A DNA stretch of 64,000 bases from positions 72,776,101 through 72,840,100 of the forward strand of contig NC_089581.1 in NCBI RefSeq assembly GCF_019320115.1, read 5' to 3'. Each line of letters starts with the position of its first letter. Position 1 is the first letter of the stretch. The notes beneath the pieces are model-generated. The model searched no databases, had not been told where the DNA came from, and saw only the letters and a list, made by a program, of their open reading frames with translations. A program made the position numbers and the translations under genes. This DNA is from Miscanthus floridulus (Eukaryota > Streptophyta > Magnoliopsida > Poales > Poaceae). Positions 59,601-64,000 of the stretch are shown here, in pieces.

Positions 59601-59929
59601 AGGGCCGGTCGGACAAGTATGGCATGGTACGCTATGTTGAAGTTAGCAACTAGGAAGTTGACGTAGTCAGTGCAGAAGTGCTTGGTGGTGCCAAACTGCA
59701 CTGGTAGAGTGATATACCCCAAAGGTTGGGATGCCTTCCTAGGAATCATGCCCCAGAATGGAGAGTCCATGGGGGTGAGGTCTTCCTTCTTGAGCCCTAG
59801 CTCAGCTTGGGATCTGGTGAATAGGATGTTTAGGGCGCTCCCTTCGTTGATGAGGACCATCTAGAAACACACGCCCTTGATGATAGGATCCATGATGAGA
59901 GAGAAACACCCTAGGTATGGGATATCTGC
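56610..59929 (-). pseudogene. pol: Element G: Tat-lineage Gypsy pol (protease, RT, two RNase H regions, integrase), heavily mutated
   Basis: Minus-strand order: protease (59866-59540) with NEGSALNILF, where the catalytic Asp is Asn; RT (about 59000-58455) with CIDYTDLNKHYPKDPFSLP and YINDVVVKSK, the YVDD loop changed to YIND; an archaeal-type second RNase H (57836-57603, NATEYEAALHSHRIAIELGV), a hallmark of the Tat lineage; integrase (about 57130-56612) with an RCENCQ finger, DKFSKWIKYKPLV, SIITDLGSMF and HPRANG followed by TAG and K in place of the catalytic E. F interrupts it at 56609, and H truncates it upstream at 59930. It is the oldest host in the nest and cannot be functional. Confidence 0.88.
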
Positions 59930-61673
59930 TATAACACCCTTGGTGTTACACTGTAAATCTATTGCTAAAACATGTCATGAGCATCATGGTTAAGTGTTAA
60001 TGCATGTGATTTAGTATGTAGATCAATTTTTGTCACTCAAAACGATCGTCGAAAATGCAAAACGAAAGCTACATTTCAATGTCACGTTATATCACTTAGG
60101 GTTTTAAATGAATTTTTGTTGAACAAAAATGTTATAGAATGCATAGACAAAACTTTAATAAAGTTTGTAGTACAAACTTCATAGGTGATGATGAAATACC
60201 TATGATCGAGAAATGAATTCCTTAGCTAGCATAGTTGGTAGCTTGGAAATCGAAGTTGACGTGAATCCGAGCAAGACTTAGTCAAATTTCTTAAGTCAAA
60301 AGATGGTTCGACAAGGCCAAGTTTGGCACTTTTTGTAGGAGATTTGGGTTAAGTAATGGTGGGGTATTAGGCCTTGTTTCAGTAGTTTAACATCCCCTCT
60401 TGAGGATGCCAGAAGTGATGAGTTTGATTTTTGGGGTGCTTTATAATGCGGGCATGGCACGTTTCCAGCTGGTGTCAGTGTCTAGATGCGGTCACCGTGC
60501 TCCGTAGCCGTCATCGCCTGCATGCGCACGTGTCTCTACATCACGTCATCACCTCGCATGCACCCACATCACTTGCATTGCGTCGCCGTTGCCATTGCTG
60601 CGCACGCCTATGGCACCAGCACATGGTTGTGTCGTCATCGGCTTGCTAGTTAAGGCGTTGCGGCCGCCCGAGCCGTGTCAACTCTATATGCGCATGTGTA
60701 GCCTCTTGTGTGACCTTGTCCTCTTCTATTGAAGTGGCAAGCATTGCGCTCCCTAGTCACCTTTGCCTTTAATGGTGTTGCGCCAGAGTCACTGAGCCGT
60801 GCCTAGGCCAGCTCACAACGCTGGTCAAATCCATGCAATTGAGTGCGTCTGATGGTTGAGTGGGATCTTAGCTACACGCTAAGCTCGGCCACTGTTGCAA
60901 TCGTACTATGTCGAGGCCCAATTTGAAGCTTCCCTCACCATCTTAAGACCCCACAGCAACGCCCGTTCAATTCACCTCACACCATCCACCTCCATCCAAT
61001 CAATGGCACTATGTCTTTGCCCTATTCCCCTCCATCCTATGCGCACCCAATTTCCATCACCACTGCCTTCCTAGTGCTGCTGGCTTGGTCGTGCCACTGT
61101 CGTCGTCGCAAAGCTTGTCATGTGCGCGTGGCCGGATGCACCTGGTCTGTCCCCGGTCAAGCCACCATGTCTGGTAGGTTCTGGGTGAGTTGTTGATGCC
61201 CATTCTTGAGTTTGTTCACGTCGTCTATGCTTTGGCACATGGGAACATGGCCACCATCATAGGGAGGAGTTCACCGCCATGGAGGGAGCTTAGGACAACG
61301 TCTCCGTTCACCACTTCGCTGCCCATCGCTTTGAGTTTGCGCCTAGGTGAGCATCGGCTCGCTATTGGGGGCGGGGAGAGGCTAGTCTGGCCGACGTGAC
61401 TGCCCAGTGCCAGTGCCACCGCACCGGTGCATGGGTGGGTGCCCGAGGGTATGGCCATGGTAAAGAAGGAAAGGGGAGGGTCGTAATTGTAAGATAGTTG
61501 ACTAAAGGAATAGTGTTATGGACCTCGGTTGGATTCGGTATTAGAGCGAGGACGTTTTAGCAAATGTACCGACGCATATGGGCCTCCCTATCGTGGGTTG
61601 TCGTTGCGCGATTGGGCTGCGTCCACATGGGTCGTGCTGGTGGGTTGCATGCACGCATGATGTACGGGAGTGG
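59930..61673 (+). repeat. Element H LTR, first part
   Basis: It begins TATAACACCCTTGGTGTTACA, a TGTAACACC-type start with G to A, inserted in the protease region of G (TCTGC at 59925-59929 would be the TSD). AT-rich start, GC-rich middle with short ORFs only. J interrupts it at 61673. Confidence 0.78.
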
Positions 61674-63622
61674 TGAAAGGTCCTAATGGCTAGAGGGGGT
61701 GAATAGCCTAATAAAAATTTCTACAACAACACTTAACAAAATGGTTAGACAATTATGAGGCGAAGCAAGTGTTGCGCTAGCCTACTCAAAATGCAAGCCA
61801 CCTACCACAATTCTAGTTTAGATAGTATCTATTCACACAATAGCTATGACACTACTCTATGTTAGTGTGCTCTCAAAGGCTAACTAAAGAGCCACACCAA
61901 CCAAGCATGCACGCTCTCACAACTAGCTACACTAAAGAGCTTGACAACTAGTTTGCGGTAAAGTAAAGAGAGTGATCAAGAATATTATACCACCACGTAG
62001 ATGAAGGAACCAATCAATCACAAGGATGAATAACAATGAAGACCAATCACCTCGGAATCAATGATGAACACAATGATTTTTTACCGAGGTTCACTTACTT
62101 GCCGGCAAGCTAGTCCTCGTTGTGGTGATTCACTCACTTGGAGGTTCACGCGCTAATTGGCTTCACACGCCAAACCCTCAATAGGGTGCCACACAACCAA
62201 CACAAGATGAGGATCACACAAGCCACGAGCAATCCACTAGAGTACCTTTTGGCTCTTCGCCGGGGAAAGGTTAAGAACCCCTCACAATCACCACGATCGG
62301 AGCCAGAGATAATCACCAACCTTCGCTTGATGATTCTCGCTGCTCCAAGCCATCTAGGTGGCAGCAACCACCAAGAGTAATAAGCGAATCCCATAGCGAA
62401 ACACGAACACCAAGTGCCCCTAGATGCAATCACTCAAGCAATGCACTTGGATTCTCTCCCAATCTCACAAAAATGATGAATCAATGATGGAGATGAGTGG
62501 GAGGGCTTTGGCTAAGCTCACAAGGTTGCTATGTCAATGCAAAATGGCCAAGAGTATGAGCTTGAGCCGGCTATGGGGCTTAAATAGAAGCCCCCAAGAA
62601 ATAGAGCCGTCATACCCCTTCACTGGGCACAATACGGGCTGACTGGACGCTCCGGTCATGTTGACCAGATGTTGGACCTCAGCGTCTGGTCGCCCGACGA
62701 CAACCATGTGTCCCGATCTCAACGGTCACTTGAGTTGACCAAACACGTCAGTTAGAAAGTAACCGGATGCTGGACCCTAGCGTCCGGTCATTTCCAGTAA
62801 GGTTCCAAACACAAATTTTCACGACCGGACACATCCGGTCATGGCCGATCGGACTCACCCAGCGTCCGGTCATTCAACGTCTCCTCTGTGCACCTCACGT
62901 CAGCGTACGTCAGCATTGACTGGACGCACCCAGCTAGTGTCTGGTCGCATAGCGACCTAGCATCTGGTCGTTTGACCGATGCCAGCGTCTTTGCTGATAC
63001 ATCTGACCAGACGCGCCGGTCCAACCGTGGCCAGCATCTGGTCACTCCAAGTGACCTCCGTCTTTTCTGTCTAGGGTGCCGGTGGCATCGTTGGACTGTC
63101 CGCACTCTACGGGCGGACACTCTATCGGTGGAGTTTCTTACCCTTGCTCCCAAACTTCACCACCCTTGATCAAATGTGCCAACCACCAAGTGTATCACCT
63201 TGTGCACATGTGTTAGCATATTTTCACAAACATTTTCAAGGGTGTTAGCACTCTACTAGATCCTAAATGCATATGCAATGAGTTAGAGCATCTAGTGGCA
63301 CTTTGATAACCGCATTCCGATACGAGTTTCACCCCTCTTAATAGTATGGCTATCAATCCTAAATGTGATCACACTCTCTAAGTGTCTTGATCACCAAAAT
63401 AAAATAGCTCCTATTGTTTATACCTTTGCCTTGAGTTTTTTGTTTTTCTCTTTCTTCTTTCCAAGTCCAAGCACTTGATCATCATCATGGTATCATCATC
63501 ATCATGCTATGATCTTCATTTGCTTCATCACTTGGAGTGTGCTACCTATCTCATGATCACCTGATAAACTAGGTTAGCACTTAGGGTTTCATCAATTCAC
63601 CAAAACCAAACTAGAGCTTTCA
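61674..63622 (-). mobile_element. Element J: solo LTR of a SIRE/Maximus-like Copia element (1,949 bp)
   Basis: Read on the minus strand it starts TGAAAGCTCTAGTTTGGTTTTGGTG and ends CCATTAGGACCTTTCA, parallel to the C LTR start and end. The TSD AGTGG is perfect (61669-61673 and 63623-63627). No internal region or second LTR is present, as expected after unequal recombination. It holds a GACCGG-type motif cluster (62636-63060) and a TATTTAA box near 62580 (minus). ORFs inside are not gene-like. Confidence 0.85.
62636..63060. repeat. GACCGG/CCGGTC motif cluster in J
   Basis: Repeated AGCGTCCGGTC and GACCGGAC-type motifs, partly decayed to GTCTGGTC/GACTGGAC, sit upstream of the TATA-like box on the minus strand as in C. 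Confidence 0.6.
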
Positions 63623-63627
63623 AGTGG

Positions 63628-64000
63628 GCCGCGCCGCTCGCTCGTGGGCCACACAGTGGATTTCAGTTTTTCATTTTCCAGTGAATTAGTAAAGGGTTAT
63701 TTAATTTAGTTTTGAGCTAAACTTTGAAAAATTATAGTAAATTCTGTAGATGTCCAAAAATAGTGAAACAAAATTTGTTAGGTTCACAAAAATGATATCT
63801 ATCTATTGGTGTAGTTAGTTTATAGTTATCTATGATAATGATAGATTCATTAATTCATTTAGGAGAGCTTAGTATTATTTGGCTTAATATTTGTAGGAAT
63901 TTTTATGGTAAATGGGTGATAGCTTTAGCCATGAATTTTTTGCTCACTGTAATTTTTGTAGCCCTTGAGTAGACTGATATATAGGGTAGCTAATACTCCT
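63628..64000 (+). repeat. Element H LTR, second part (continues past window)
   Basis: It resumes after the TSD of J. AT-rich, with the AAATTATRGT-type phrases also common in the B LTR. The end lies outside the window. Confidence 0.65.

Noticed and set aside
62138..62642. Host-like ORFs at 62138-62380 and 62424-62642
   Set aside because: They lie inside solo LTR J and correspond to LTR leader sequence.
1..64000. CRISPR-like arrays, tRNA or rRNA genes, centromeric or telomeric satellites
   Set aside because: No regular spacer-repeat structure, cloverleaf, rRNA sequence or long tandem satellite was seen; the repeats present are LTRs, short motifs and microsatellites.

Overview
The window looks like heterochromatic intergenic DNA from a large-genome grass. 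The families resemble those of panicoid/Andropogoneae grasses such as Saccharum, Sorghum or Miscanthus; this is an inference from family resemblance, not from a search. I find no convincing host gene, tRNA, rRNA or CRISPR array. Essentially every base belongs to LTR retrotransposons nested inside one another. Boundaries were set from LTR pairs, tRNA primer-binding sites (PBS), polypurine tracts (PPT) and 5-bp target-site duplications (TSDs).

Layout, using letters for elements. A (1-11325, minus strand) is a Tekay/Del-like Ty3/Gypsy chromovirus with gag, a nearly complete pol, a chromodomain, and an extra pre-gag ORF whose first ~24 residues imitate the histone H3 tail. A sits in the RNase H region of B (11326-16909, plus), an older decayed chromovirus. 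B sits in an LTR of E (16910-17712 and 53866-54074, minus, Tat/RIRE2-like). E is also split by D (17713-53865, minus), a family with ~4.3-kb LTRs that retains one uncharacterised ORF instead of recognisable gag-pol. D is split by C (19305-47045, plus), a SIRE/Maximus-type Ty1/Copia element with gag, pol and a long extra 3' ORF. The 3' LTR of C is split by I (30856-45785, plus), a LARD-like element with ~4.7-kb LTRs and no recognisable gag-pol. E lies in the gag region of F (54075-56609, minus, Athila-like), which lies in the integrase of G (56610-59929, minus, Tat-lineage pol). H (from 59930, plus) is a partial LTR inserted in G, and it carries J (61674-63622, minus), a solo SIRE-like LTR with a perfect TSD.

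The main nest is therefore six levels deep (G>F>E>D>C>I). My by-eye LTR divergence falls inward (D about 8%, C about 5%, I about 2%), as the nesting order requires. Most nonsense codons and lost catalytic residues are C-to-T or G-to-A changes (CAG to TAG, CGA to TGA, Asp to Asn, Glu to Lys), consistent with decay by deamination of methylated cytosine.

The observations most worth following are: the H3-tail-like ORF in chromodomain element A; a double-hairpin plus TTGCAGGTGA module about 0.45-0.55 kb from the LTR end in four different LTR families; a TGTAACACC-nnn-GGTGTT palindrome at LTR starts; the uncharacterised ORFs of C and D; a segment shared by D and I; and clustered GACCGGACGCTGG motifs in Copia-type LTRs.
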